A stretch of 64,000 bases of DNA from Opisthorchis felineus (taxonomy: Eukaryota; Platyhelminthes; Trematoda; Opisthorchiida; Opisthorchiidae): positions 703,977 through 767,976 of the forward strand of contig SJOL01010839.1 of assembly GCA_004794785.1 (NCBI GenBank), read 5' to 3'. Positions 33,831 to 46,520 of this stretch are shown here, one piece after another; position 1 is the stretch's first letter; each line of letters opens with the position of its first letter. The notes beneath the pieces are model-generated. The model did not search any database. It had not been told where the DNA came from and saw only the letters and a program-made list of their open reading frames with translations. The position numbers and the translations under genes are program-made.

Positions 33831-36621
33831 CTTCAGTCAAGAAAATATACTGCGAGCAAACTATGAATGACGTCTAAGGATCTGCGGTTTTCCATGGCGT
33901 AACACATGACGTACTCAAGTGTATATGATTCTAAGATGAAGGATAGTTGATACATTCGTGCTTTAGCAGCATTTTACGTACTTGGATTTTTTCACAGAAG
34001 TTTCTTCAGCTGCTTCACTGCTTTGTACGGCCTCTGTAAAAACGAAGCTGATCCTTTGCTTAATAGCAGAGTGTGATGCCTCACAGGAATTGTGGGTTGA
34101 TAGTCCATGGTATCACTCATGAGTATAGGTTTGGAACCTGTCCTACCATAAATCACCTCTTGGTGATTTTTTGTACCGCAGCTCCCTCTTGCAAGTGGCG
34201 CCACTACACAGAAACCGTCTTCAATGGGGTTTTACGGAATTCTTGCGGATCGATTCTTACTCATTAAAACGAGTGGATTGGGCCTACCGTCCACACCAAG
34301 CAGAGGTATGGTAGGCTGTTCTATGCCCAAAAAAGTGCTGAGACTCAACGCATCTCGTTACACTCACCTTTCCAGAGTAATCGATTTCAGTTGCACTTGT
34401 CAGCGTGCACCCTAGAGGCTATGTACCAGTCACTTTCCTCCACCGTTCGCTTTCTCTAAGTACTGTCAATCTGGAATTGCCCGGGGTCCTCTGTCCAACA
34501 CATATTCTTTCACAGTAGAACTTGCTAAAGTTTTGTTTGGTCATGACTACACACTCCACAGACCATACAACACGTCTGAACGAATTTGTGTCAGCTTCTT
34601 AACAAGGGCTTACCTTCCGTTTCGTCTCATGATCCAGTCAAGAACTGAGATCATTGTCTAAAGTTAACGTTACTGAGTGCGCACAACGGTTAGCGAGGAT
34701 TTGGTAACTGGGGATCAAGGGACAATTTTCTGTGTTAGTCATATTCACAGAATTGTTTTGTTTTACCAGTATATTTATTAGAGTCTACTGAGAAGAGTGA
34801 TGGGATTGCCAACATTAAGAGCTGGACAATAGTCCTAGCTAAAAGTTGACATTTGATTACACTGCAGTGCATGCTCCCTGACTCACTTATGTGCATGGGG
34901 TCCTGTCATCTATGAGTGATGTCCAAATTAACAGTGGTAAAACGAAAGGGACACATTATTAGCGATCCCACTATGAGCAAGATCAAACCTTAGATACGCA
35001 GATACAGAACAACAAAATCATGCAGGCGTCTGTGGTAGGTGTCATTTGTTGTGACAATGGGATAATATCACTGAAGTGCACCCCGTGTCTTCTGCTTTAC
35101 AGCCATCCGGCATTCCACCAAGAACTCCAGCCCTATAAAACCCAGCACGGGTTTACAACTCCCTGAGTTGTAAGATCCCCCATGGGGTGTAGTATTGCCT
35201 CGATTAAAGTTCAGGTGTGTAGGACGAGACCCAAAAGTGGGTATCCGTCGCCTATCTCCGTATCCCCTGCTCTTGCATACCATCTGTCATCCTGAACCAT
35301 CGTCTGATTCAAACTAGCCGCCAATTACATATGGGACTCCAAGGCTTTTGAGAGTCAATCCACGAGAAGTAAATGATCAAAATCTAGTTTTTCAAGTCAG
35401 AATCAGAATAACTCTTTCCGATTATCCTCTGACTGAAAAATATATGCAAACAGATTACACAGGTCAGCCTAAAACTTGCACCAAACATCGTAGATATGGT
35501 CATGAACTAGCGGAACACAAAGTCTCCTACATCCATGCCTACTGGGCAGGTGGGTTTTTACTGTGTTTTGCTTGACTTTTTCATTTTTTTTTACACATTT
35601 GGGATGTTTCACTCCAGTCAACAAAAGTGTCTACCCATCCACTTGACAGTTACCACTACTTCATGAATTTTCGTGCACGGATGACGGTTATACATACCAC
35701 GATTCGGCCATTCAAAATAAAAACGCTGCACTTCGAATTCTCCAATGGCAACGTAAGCTGCTCCCTATAAAAAACGAGCTACCTGTATGGTAGTTCCAGA
35801 CTTTCCGTTGTGAGGCAAAGGAGATCGCCAAAGAAGCTAAGAGACAGAATCTAAACAAGAAGGTGAATCCTATAATCGGGAATTGAACTCACGATCCTCA
35901 CATACAAGATGAGTTATGTTTTATTCCGAACTGAGAATGTTGCCCCAGTTTACACTGCCTTAGCTTCAACCCGATGCAAAAAGTTTTTGTGTGTGAACCA
36001 GCAGCCGATTTTTACACACACCATTAGTACTTCACTTCTGTGATCTTCAAAGCTTAACAGATATGGACGTCTTCGAGACGCTCAAAGAGCTTTAATTAAA
36101 ACTTATGTAGGGAAAACCAAGATATGGTCTATCTTGAATGAGATACTCAGTCATAGGCAGACAAAAGTCAGTGCAATCACTGAATCATGAGATATCTATG
36201 GCCTCGCATTTAATTAACGGACTCTACTTTGAAAAAAATGTTCGGGAATTTTAATTCATACGTGGTAATATCTACAAATGAATCCCATATAAGTGGATTA
36301 TTAACCAATGTAACCCGAACACTTACTGGGTAATTGTTTGGTGCGTCAGGCAGATTGTTCACACCAAGTAAGCAGAAATTGGTTCATCTGCTTAGCCAAC
36401 ACTTCCGACCTGTGCAGCTGTGTACCGACCTAATGTGTTTACCCAGCGTACCCCCACTTATTTCTCCATTGTGGTCCCGAGGACTTACATTGGTGAAGGC
36501 AGTAACAGGAGCTTCCTCCTTGCTGTGAGACAACTAGGATAATAACGTCAGAACAGAAGAAAAACTGCTCAAACGAGAGTACGGCGGATAATCTTTGGCC
36601 AATCTCCAAGTTATTGGTGAA

Positions 36622-36816
36622 ATTCCGAGAAGTACTGTACGGTTGTTTCGTCCTTATTGGGTATCATCAGCAGTGCTCATCTCACGAAACTTCGAGAGTT
36701 TTGAACCCGACCAGTGGTCCAACATTTAACCTTTCGGACACGAGCAGCTGATCACTGGTGTGATTAGCTCTCACTCAGACTGGATATGACGACACTCATT
36801 CTTCAATCACAGAAAC
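36622..36816 (-). mobile_element. Hammerhead SINE copy H1
   Basis: About 195 bp, minus strand. It aligns along its whole length with copies at 36852-37048, 56328-56519 and 56628-56830. The order is a 5' lead (TTCTGTGATTGAAGAATGAG), a tRNA-like head with a B-box-like GGGTTCAAAACTC (36696-36708), then a hammerhead core and CAGTACTTCTCGG at the 3' end. There are no coding frames. It is probably Pol III-type and moved by a LINE (inference). It forms a head-to-head pair with H2, 35 bp apart. Confidence 0.75.
36627..36683 (-). ncRNA. Type I hammerhead-like ribozyme core in SINE H1
   Basis: In order, on the minus strand: GAG, ATGA, GCACTG (stem I), CTGATGA (36664-36670), a 14-nt stem-loop II TACCCAATAAGGAC, GAAA (36646-36649), C-AACC-GTA (a one-pair stem III with a four-base loop and a GUA cleavage triplet), CAGTAC (stem I, 5 of 6 pairs) and TTCTC. 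The spacing CTGATGA-14 nt-GAAA equals that of the schistosome Sm-alpha hammerhead. The stem II base is weakened (UACC against GGAC, two good pairs), so activity of this copy is doubtful. Confidence 0.6.
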
Positions 36817-36851
36817 CCCATCATATGGTCCTGTATTGACCGGCTCCTCGA

Positions 36852-37048
36852 GTGACGAATTCTCAGATGGAAGTGGCAGTATATCCTATCTAATTGAGAG
36901 TTAATAACACTTGATCAGTCGCTAGCGGCCCAACTTTTAGGCGTTCAACCACTTGCCGGAAGGTCGCGGGTTCAAAACTCTCTGAGTTTCGTGAGATGCG
37001 CACAGCTGGTGATTAACAATAAGGATGAAACAGCTGTACAGTATTACT
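36852..37048 (+). mobile_element. Hammerhead SINE copy H2
   Basis: Same family as H1 in the opposite orientation. It has the lead ATTCTCAGATGGAAGTGGCA, a tRNA-like head with CTAGCGGCCCAACTTTTAGG (A-box-like) and GGGTTCAAAACTC (B-box-like, 36968-36980), then TTTCGTGAGATG and the ribozyme core. It is clearly diverged from H1, so the two are not one recent palindromic duplication. Confidence 0.72.
37000..37044 (+). ncRNA. Decayed hammerhead core in SINE H2
   Basis: GCACAG, CTGGTGA (37006-37012; one change from CTGATGA), TTAACAATAAGGAT (14 nt), GAAA (37027-37030), C-AGCT-GTA and CAGTAT. The spacing and order are those of H1. The essential A in CTGATGA is G here, which normally abolishes hammerhead cleavage, so it is probably inactive. 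Confidence 0.5.
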
Positions 37049-40000
37049 TGACTTGATTGACCTCAGTGGCAGGACGAATTCCCAATCAGAACTTACTGCT
37101 GTTTGTTTCTGGTGGCTGAACAGCAAGATCATGCGGAATAGTAGGGAGCAGAAAATCCGGCACAGGCCGTGGCCTATGGCATAGCGAATCGACCTGAAAA
37201 CAAGAGCGTGGAAAACCGCCAAAATTCGCATACTCCTCTTCAGGCACATAATATGTATAGGTTGACGAACGTATGGTTTGGATGACATTTCCTGTGGTCA
37301 AAAAAGTAAACAGGTTGAAAGTTCAGATACGTAAAAACAGTAAACTACATGGCTGTTACGGGAAGCAACAATTGAGACAAAGTCCCCAATTCGATAACCC
37401 TGTGATGCAGACAAGACGGCAGTAACACTGGCACGTGGGCGTGGAGGTCTATATGCGAACTTATGAACGGACTTATATGACAGATGTGTCCATTGGTTTC
37501 CCGATATATTTCACCCGATTTATTCCACATTGTTGGATGTTTTAGCCCCTACAATCTATGACTTGGGCAGAATGTACCAGAAATTTTTTTCATCAACACC
37601 TTCGCCTCCAACCAAAATTCATTTCAACTCTCATAGTCGTTAGCACACTTCCCCATCCTTCGTTTTCAGCAGGACTTTGTGGATCCACTTTGAAGCTTAG
37701 GCTTAATTATCCCGTGAATTTACGTGTACTTTAAGATACACAGAGTGTGAACACAGTTAAATAAGATTGAAAAGTGTGTTTACAAAGTGGAATTCGTCGT
37801 CTGTCCATGCACTTCTATGGTGGCACCCCGCTTCATGGATTTCAGATTTCATTGGAGATAGTAACTTTTGACTTTATCACAGTTATTAGAGATTTGAGTC
37901 AAAATTTTCTCGGCGTATTGGACTCATAAATAATTGGAAAATAATGGGTGTTCTTGTGAAATAGTTGCACGAAAAAGCAATGCTACCCATACAGTTTGGA
38001 GATCCTATGAATCTCCCGAGAACCCATCGCGTCTGAGCCAGTCAACTTTTGGAAAAATAGATACTTATTTCCGTTTCATCCCCAACGAAGCTGTATCTTT
38101 ATTGTGAGGTCTATCTTGAAGCATGGTCCTCTAAGATAGGCTGGCAATGGACGGAACTGTGCCCAAGGTGGAGCCCTCAGGAATGCTGGAGCCTCCTAAA
38201 AGGAAGTGACTTTTCTGCTAAGATCTACACGGGTTTACTTTGTTTTTTTTTTCGTTTTCAAAAGGTACCACGTGTGTACAATACTCGCCAAAGAATGAAT
38301 ATAGAAGCCAGGACATTGGTATTCATCGAGATTTGGTTTTAATCCTTGATGTGACCCTCTACAGTTTCCCTCTGGTCACATGAGGTATATACTTTTAAAC
38401 CACAGTCATTGATGCACTCAATGACTGTGGTGCATCCACACTGGTAGACAAGCCCATCTACCCAAAAGTGGTGAACTCACGGCCCACCCCCTTACATAAA
38501 AGTACAGTTCCGCACTCGACCAATCGACCTCACATATTGAAGGCTAAACGGCTTTTTTCCCTCGTCATTGGGCATGCCAATAATGATGAACGAAGAAAAC
38601 CTTTCGCACTGAAAAACCCCTAATGGGCCTGAATCATTAAACCCTCCCAGCACTGAATTTTCGCTTCGCTCCCCCGCTTCACAATAGTCTTTTTCGAAGG
38701 TTGTAGATGAAACGTAGCCCACTGACTACGATCAAACTTGATGATTTTTTGACAATAAACAAACACTCCAAGTAGCCACATGGTAAGGGTCAACACGTGA
38801 CTAGTCTCCCCAGGATTATCCCAGGTCATTGAGCATCTGCATCTGGAATCGACAGAAAGTTTCTGTTCATCTGTGTCGTCAGTTTCCATTCCACTGATGA
38901 TCAGCCTCTTGGTTTACTTTTGTAAAAGAGGCCAAGTAGACAGGAAATTTCAATCCTCGGAACACCGAAGAGATATTCTCTCAAGCTGCCGAAAATATGA
39001 CATCACCCATACAGCAACTGAGGTGTCTTAACATTATTTTGGTCTTTTGACCAGTCATCTACACTCGTTTCGATGGACGCAATACATCCTTGTTAGATAA
39101 ACACATTGTAGACGAAGCGCGAAATGGCTCACGACTACGTGAGTGACTGACTGCAGTTGAACAAAGATCAACAACGAAAGTGACAGCATATCATAAACTC
39201 AGTCCAACTGTCTACTCGCATTGACCACGAACTGGTTTACAGGGCATTTAATCAGGTCATTTGTCTAGACAACGGATGTGACGGACGCCTGTGCATCGGT
39301 CGAGCGCGCAAAACTTGATGTGGACCACAGTGTCTAACTAGCCCAGCGTCGACAAAGCGCACGCGCTTAGGGTCGAGACAAGAGAAATGCGCACCAGAGT
39401 GACTCACCTGCCCGATTTTGTTTACTCAGTGATGCGGCAAACACCCACTTGAACAAGCAGTTGAAAAATTGCGTCTGCTTGTCGCAACGTTGCGTGTCGG
39501 ATTAAAATTTTCAAGTATCTTCCTAGGAGCTACTGACGAAAATCAGACTTCTGCTAGTTCCCTTACGTAGTGCTCTGTAAATAAAGCCAGCAATTTATCG
39601 TCTTCGGAAAGCGCTATCGTCACTCGAAAATACTCCGTCTCACACTCTAGATGTTTCATATATTGTTTGTGCGAAATCTGCAAAATTTCGAACTCTGCAT
39701 TTTTCGTTGTTCGGCACTTTGCTCTTCACTCATGTGTTCTTTCCTGAACCAGTCACTGACAAAAATACATAGCGAGTTCCGCCCCACCAGGTTCGTTTAA
39801 AACCAGTTCTAAAATATTGACCGTTTTAAAGAGAAGGTCGTATTTCATGAAGCTAAACAGTCTATACGTTTTTTTTGTAATGTGTAACTAAGGTCTCTAT
39901 AGAAAGAGCCGTTAGGTAGAAAGGGCATTGTAGTTTGAAAAATCATTTTGTTCTCTACAAAACACGGAAAGCGACGATTCCTCATTCAAGCGATCACCCA

Positions 40001-40161
40001 ACCGACCGGCTATAAACGTTCTCTGCTAAGGTGATGATTCTGTTCACGTTTATTTAATTATTCTAATGTGAGCACCTCTGAGCTTCTTTTCGTCACCATT
40101 ACATTTGTGAGCAATGTATCCAGCAGTATTTCCTCTCTCTCCCTCTGTTACTAATGCTCAG
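37049..40161. other. No gene recognised
   Basis: Only short overlapping frames. A 13-bp perfect inverted repeat lies at 38,399-38,431. Confidence 0.5.
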
Positions 40162-40342
40162 ATTCTTGGAGCTAGTTTCAAGACCAGTCAAAACTGACTG
40201 GGAACATTCATTGACTTGCACTGTATGTCACTGCAATGTTGAAGTCCCGATTGAATCTCTGTCGATCTCATTCCTGGTAGACCATCTGTTTCGTTCTCAC
40301 GACTCTGACTCTGAAGCTGTCTGCAGTTCTCCACAAACATCC
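40162..40342 (+). CDS. Candidate exon with a C2H2-like motif
   Basis: A strong pyrimidine tract with TACTAAT and GCTCAG ends at 40161. The frame after it reads FLELVSRPVKTDWEHSLTCT, then VCHCNVEVPIESLSISFLVD and HLFRSHDSDSE. This gives a CxxC...HxxxxH pattern, with a longer than usual gap between the pairs. A weak donor (GTGCTT, 40343) and an acceptor (TTCTTTGCAG) 44 bp on would join it to NERKPYDTITVIA and a stop. Without splicing, the frame runs to 40420. No homolog is recognised. It could be an exon of an unseen gene or chance. Confidence 0.25.
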
Positions 40343-42559
40343 GTGCTTAAATTATGCTTGGATGTTATTGGGTTTATTCTTTGCAGAATGAACGAAAACC
40401 TTACGATACCATCACAGTGATTGCCTGATTTTAGCGTGCAGGTTTGCTGTTTCAGCATGAAATTGCATCAGCTAATACAATAACTAATCCCACCAGATCC
40501 TCCTTTAGATATCAACTATGAGGAAGTTCGCGAAAAGGCAGATCATTTTTTGACTGGCCGAGAAACTTGTTAGATCCAGCTGTCGAAAATAAAAATCAGG
40601 CAGACAGCCAGATACCGTCAGAGTGGCTCAGGGAGGCTTGTATTTGTGGCAAATACTGAGGAGACGGGTGAAGGGCCCATGCATTCAGGTTAGTGAAGAG
40701 AATTTCGGTAGGTCAGCAGACGTAGGTAGTTTTTGGTTTATTCACTGGGTTGTCCCGTTAGATTGCGAGCACTTTATCACCAACTGAGGTAACATCATGA
40801 GTGTGTTTTTAGAGAGTGCAGTGGAGCCTAGCGACGGGTCACTGGTTGTGCATTGAGCAGTGGTGCGTGTGTGTTAAGATACGCGCTCCTCGTCGGGACT
40901 GTCCTTCGATCAAGATTGCGTGTTCACTTGGACGGTGGTGGAGTGACCTCTGTCCTTGATCCCCCTGGGTTACTTTTGTGTGTAACTCCAAGCAGTCTAC
41001 TGTTTCTTGGTACGCTACTTTGATAGTCGACTATCTTTGAGTATTCCGGATAACATATTGGTCCTTTTCATGAGAATTTCCGGAGAAATGGTAGTCTACG
41101 ACGGATTCAATAAACCGATACGTTGAAATAAATCCAATCTATGCACTAATACGTTCATGGAATACACAACCAAAGCATACTTGCTTGCACTGTTAGGATA
41201 CTTCGTATACATAGTCTATGGTGAGTTTTAAACGAAGTTGTGACGATCGATGCTAACTTCTGCAGTCTGTGTGAGGTGCAAACCGAAAATGTCCTCTTTG
41301 TTCCTCAACAAGAGGGAGCAGTATAAGAACGTGGGTCTTTCAACCCGTTATGAAGTTCGGTAGTATGGTTATATAACCGCAAATGAATTATGGGCAAACT
41401 CCACCGTCAGCTGGTCTACACTTTGCGCTGATCAGCTCAACCAAACGCTTATGGAGTGCCCAACCGCAGCCTTAACCAGAATGGAAAAAGGCACTCCGTA
41501 CGTAAAGACAAGTAACGTATCGATACACAAATTGGCATGGATCTGTGGTACAAATACATAAGAAGTGGACAAAAAATCTGCACTAATGGCACCACGCCGT
41601 TCCTACAAATGAAACCATCAGCAGATTGTACCAGTGTTCTAAAGAAGCCCCCCTAACCGTCGATGTTTCCACCCACCGGCCTAGGTTGAGTAGCATATTA
41701 ATAGCCAACTTTGCGCACATTATCTAAAAAAACACTGATCTACACATTAGTGTTTTCCGCCATTTGGCTCGCGCAGAAAATTTACAGGGATAAACTTCAA
41801 CCAAAAATTACGCTATATTTCCTGCATAAATCCAATTTCGGGGCAAAAAATTAGGCTTAATTTTATGATTGATTGGACCGTTAGTCATATACAGCACGTT
41901 TACCACGGTGCCTTTAGGTTAGCGGCTATCCCTAAGTCGTTCAATAAAAAAAAGATCTGGCTATTCGCCTACTTCCCAGTTTCCCGGTAAGTTATCCATT
42001 CTTCAGTATGAGTTAATCTGTTAACTCATGCTTTTAATGGATTCACATGTCTGGATGAACGGAATTCAGGTTGATGAATCAAGTGTAAGCCACTGAACCC
42101 CAGCTAGCCCCGGAAGATCAGACGTGTCTGTAACCTTTTTTGGACTACTTAGATCCCATATTGGAAGTTTAAAGTCAAAACATCTTTCGGTTGCCATGGG
42201 CAACCTTTCTCCATATAATTCACTGGCGAAACTTAAAATAATTGGGTGCAAAACTGGCATCGTCTTCGTCTCATAGCCGTTGATGTTCGAAACCGGTTTT
42301 TGTGATGATGTTGTAATGACCACTTGACTGGATCAGCATCAACTTATTCTACTGTTTCTAAACCGTCTAAACTGTTTACACCTCGACGATAACAAACCTT
42401 CGTGAGACGAAAATAACCTTTTGTGAACCTTTGGTCTAAGTCAATTTTCAGTTTAGTTTTCTACCGTGTGGGGTCTTCAACAACCCTTGTACATATTGCA
42501 TAGATATCCACTTCAGCATGACGGAATTTGTCTTTATTTTATTGACATCCTAATACAGT

Positions 42560-42760
42560 CACTGACGGTTGATTAAGTGACCGTTGCTCTGTTCAGCGAG
42601 CTTGGCAGTTAACTTGGAAACGTTTTGTCACCAGTGGAAGTGACGTCATCGGTGCACGGTTGATGAAATCAACTCGACCAGAGATGAAAGGTTTGCAAAC
42701 GAATTGACAAGCTCGGTTGACAGTTCAACGGCTACCTGATCAATCACCAGTACACATACC
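42560..42760. repeat. Old dispersed repeat, similar to 26,160-26,300
   Basis: GGAAACGTTTTGTCACCAGT, GTGACGTCATCGGTGCACGG and GAATTGACAAGCTCGGTTGA: in reverse it shares the DNA words of the 26.2-kb repeat. Similarity is only moderate. Confidence 0.35.
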
Positions 42761-42937
42761 GAAGCTGCCAATATTCCTGTACATCTGTAAGATAAATTCA
42801 AGACAGGAGACCAGTAGTGTAGCCGAAGAAAGGGAAAAGCAAATCAATTTCTGATCCACACATGGGTCACATGACAAGAACTCATCCCTGTGATAGTGAA
42901 AGACAGTTACCAGCCGTTCTGGTGAGTGTTTGCTTGA

Positions 42938-43207
42938 NNNNNNNNNNNNNNNNNNNNNNNNNNNNNNNNNNNNNNNNNNNNNNNNNNNNNNNNNNNNNNN
43001 NNNNNNNNNNNNNNNNNNNNNNNNNNNNNNNNNNNNNNNNNNNNNNNNNNNNNNNNNNNNNNNNNNNNNNNNNNNNNNNNNNNNNNNNNNNNNNNNNNNN
43101 NNNNNNNNNNNNNNNNNNNNNNNNNNNNNNNNNNNNNNNNNNNNNNNNNNNNNNNNNNNNNNNNNNNNNNNNNNNNNNNNNNNNNNNNNNNNNNNNNNNN
43201 NNNNNNN
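42938..43207. other. Assembly gap (270 N)
   Basis: 270 undetermined bases, followed at once by a run of G (43,208-43,217). The poly-G edge suggests a sequencing or assembly break. Confidence 0.95.
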
Positions 43208-44962
43208 GGGGGGGGGGTAGAGAGAAGAATACTCCCTACTATAAGAAAAGTGTTGATTCCATGCTGAATTAATGCTGAACCAGGAGCTTGCGGAATGATA
43301 TACTACAGTTAATTCTTCTCCATATATTGCGACTGGCCTTTGGTAACCAGTGCTGATGTGACTCATTTAAGTTACACCTGACTCGGTAGCTGTGTCACAA
43401 GACAGAATTGAAAGTATCTTCTCCGAAGCAATCTAAAAATTCAGATTTCGTCGTAGCCAGCTGACGAATACTACGAACATCGGAACTTTATATCAAAAAC
43501 TCCACAAATTGACGTTTTCCGATGCCACCGAAATAGTTTGCAGTCAGTAATCGACAAGTCCCAGTTTCTCATCCATCAGTTGAATTTTAATTACGCCTCT
43601 CAGGAGGCGTTCTTGCTCTGAGTTTGCATAACACTAATGCACCAAACAAATACGGCATCCGAGTGATCGCATTTGACTTGTTCGGGATGTGCACGATTCG
43701 GTTTGTGTTTGATCCATTCTGTGACAGTAGGCAATTTAACGTGAGGTCTCCATGCTTTACAAAGCCATCAGGAGCTTTTAGTCAGTCTTTGGTTGCTTTT
43801 GGAGCAACAGTCAGGAATTTCATAAAAAATGCTGTTGTATGCGCACCCAACGCTTCCTGACACGTTTTCACATGTGCCCTCACAACATGCTGATCTTTCA
43901 CCGAAGCACAATAGATTTCCCGAGAAGCAAACATAGTTTCAGTTGGCTATAGGATTAATCAACCCCATGAAAATTAACTGTATTCGAACAGAAAAGATCA
44001 CACTTAAAGATGTAATTAATCAACCAGTAGATAAAACAATTTTGCCCAAGTTTCAGTAAAATTATCAGTCGGTTGTAGCTCAGATTGTACTCGCATTTCT
44101 CCAAAACACACAGCAAACATGTCTTAAAAGACTGGCTCGGTTCCGATTTATCCTGTGCTCATACAGCACCGGAAACTAGCGCAAATCAAACTGTTCCAGT
44201 CCCTGATGCATGATTTATTGGCAGGGCGCGCGGTGATGGGGAAACATAACATTCATCTGTAGGCAATAAATGGACCTTTGTGAGGAAGGCAGGTTAACTA
44301 GGTAAATTTGCCTTCCTGTAAACGTCAACATAGAATCAGAATTCCTCACTCTCTCGATATTGACAAACGGAAAAATATACTTAAGTGACTCTCTACAAGA
44401 GAACATACTGTCGGAACGAGACAAGGACATGCTTGTCCTGGAGGGGTATTCTTTTCTGGGCTGTCATTATTCTAAATCGTGAGAGAAAAACAGTTTAATC
44501 CTAAAAGTGGACTGATTGTCATACAGCCAAATAAAGTGAATATTTAGTAAAAAATGAAGAAAAAAACACTCTCCCACACTTGCAGAGAATTCTCACAATG
44601 TATGGAACAAAGAAGAATGGGCGAAGGCCAACTATTCCAAACAACATCACCTGACGCTGCGTGTACACTAACCGTGAACAAACTCGTACACTTATACCTC
44701 ATACATCTTGTCATCCAGCAGCTGGTCAGTTCTCCTCGGTCTACATGTTTCTGTTTGTGAACCGAAAATAATGGCATAAGCTATGGAGTCACATATAAAG
44801 GGTAGCCCATAAGGAAAAGAAATCGCTCCTGAAACGGATAAAGAGGCATTATCCTTCAACCGCGCAGCTCATGTCTCTTGATTCAATGTTTACTGACAGC
44901 TCAAGCGGTGGCTCCCCTGAATGAAAGAATCATGCGAATTGTGGAATCTTTTCCCTTCTAGA

Positions 44963-45155
44963 TCTCCTGAGCTCGAGATAGCTCAATGATTGAGGTGCGA
45001 AATTACTGACATGAAGGCTCGAACCCAATCTCAACGTATCGACTGTACCTTTCTAGGTTTGTGCAACCTAGCAGTATCTTGCCCCTCGAGCCTCCTTCAG
45101 GTGGCATGGCAGCTAGGCACCGAAAGGGTTCTACAGGCGACTAATTCTTATCGTG
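44963..45155 (+). mobile_element. tRNA-derived SINE (family S)
   Basis: GAGATAGCTCAATGATTGAG (A box) and GGCTCGAACCC (B box, about 45,018), then TTTCTAGGTTTGTGCAACCT, CTTCAGGTGGCATGGCAGCT and AGGCACCGAAAGGGTTCTAC. This is the same order as the minus-strand copies at 62.6 kb. There is no clear poly(A)-like tail. Confidence 0.7.
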
Positions 45156-46189
45156 GTGGCCCTGACGTGGGCATTACTGGCACTTCCCGACAAGTATAAG
45201 AAGACCTATACAATGCACCTCCACTACTCAGCAAATACTGGCTTCATTTGCGGAACGAACTCTGTACTGAAACTTCAAGATCCCCTTACGATCTAAAATT
45301 CAAGTTCAGTTAGTATTTAGTACACACCACGACTACTCGAATAGCTACCCTAATGGCATGGTGCCTTGTACCTCACTTGGACACACATAAATGGGAACAG
45401 TACCGGTGACACCGTGAGTATTGCTTTTCTGTTTCACCGACCACTCAAACTTTGAAACCATTCCCGAGCTACCAACGGTATCAATTAGGCCATATGTGAC
45501 ACGTTCATTACGTAGATTCAACTTGAATAGATACCACTACACTATAGACACAAAGATACCAACCTCCTCTTGAAAGTCACCATTAAATATCGGCCGCTTG
45601 CCCAACCTAGTTTTAGCCAAGCAAAACATACAGTTCCTCAAAAGTGCGTGCTAATATGTCTCACTTGTCCTGCCATCGATGGCCCCCTGTGAATTGACTG
45701 TCTTGTGTTTGCTTGCTTTTTTTGTCTTCGAAGCACCGATTTGGTGTATGTCGTTGAAGGCTCTACTTACAGTCAAGAGATCTGTTTATCTTGCCATTTG
45801 CACTTATTTCCATCAACAACTGTCAGCTTATGGAATCCTTTGAAACTTCTTAGTCCAGAAACCGACTTGTGTTAACATGCTTGCTGCATAGTAGCATGAA
45901 GATTGCGGTGGGATTTTGCACTGAATAGGAGGTGCCATATCTTGTATATTTACGTAAGGCGACCATCTTCATCCTATTTCTTGTAATGGGAGTGATATAG
46001 ACAGTCTGTAACGTTAACATCTCGATAAATAAAGTTTACATGGATGAATAGGTAGTAGTTCGATACTAAAGGAAGTCCCTTTAGGTGACCTGTGATTATT
46101 TCCAGGGATAGACACCGATGAAAGTTGTGGACAGAAATGGGTCACTTGGAACATCAAGTACTCAACAGAGTTATATATAGCAGAGTCAT

Positions 46190-46520
46190 AACTTGGTGGC
46201 ATCGGAAAACCAAACCGGAAATCAGGTGAATCTCTGGTTTACAATAGTCTTATATATTTAGAGCTGGGTTGAGTAAACTACTTCGATATCTTGAATATCA
46301 TAGGAACTGAAACTTGGGCCAACTTTGTGCAGCACACTCAGGTGAAGCGAGATTTAGCTGGGATTCAGTTGATTCTCCGGTTCACACCAGTCTAAAATGG
46401 AAATGAGTATATAACTCCACTTATGTACAGTTTGGCGTTCAAATAGGAAATGGGGTTGATGGACCTGATGAAGCCCAGAAAGATTAAAGCCGGTCGTCAA
46501 AAGCTTTTGAGTAATCCTTT
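46190..46520 (+). repeat. Diverged copy of the second hammerhead repeat family
   Basis: Two body-like segments (CAGGTGAATCTCTGGTTTAC near 46,225 and GATTCAGTTGATTCTCCGGT near 46,365) precede CTGATGA (46465-46471), a 14-nt segment AGCCCAGAAAGATT and AAAGCC in place of GAAACC. The order matches the 13.6-13.95 kb copy. Confidence 0.4.

Larger units (their letters stand above)
32012..36621. other. GLDC 3' flank, no gene recognised
   Basis: It holds the GLDC 3' UTR (extent unknown) and one repeat fragment at 33.8 kb. The block at 35,040-35,330 has a gene-like open minus-strand frame (35,068-35,283) but no known motif. Confidence 0.5.
40421..44962. other. No gene recognised; contains assembly gap
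   Basis: Apart from the gap and the old repeat at 42.6 kb, nothing could be named. Confidence 0.5.

Noticed and set aside
42740..43366. Open frames across the second gap
   Set aside because: They exist only because N was read through.
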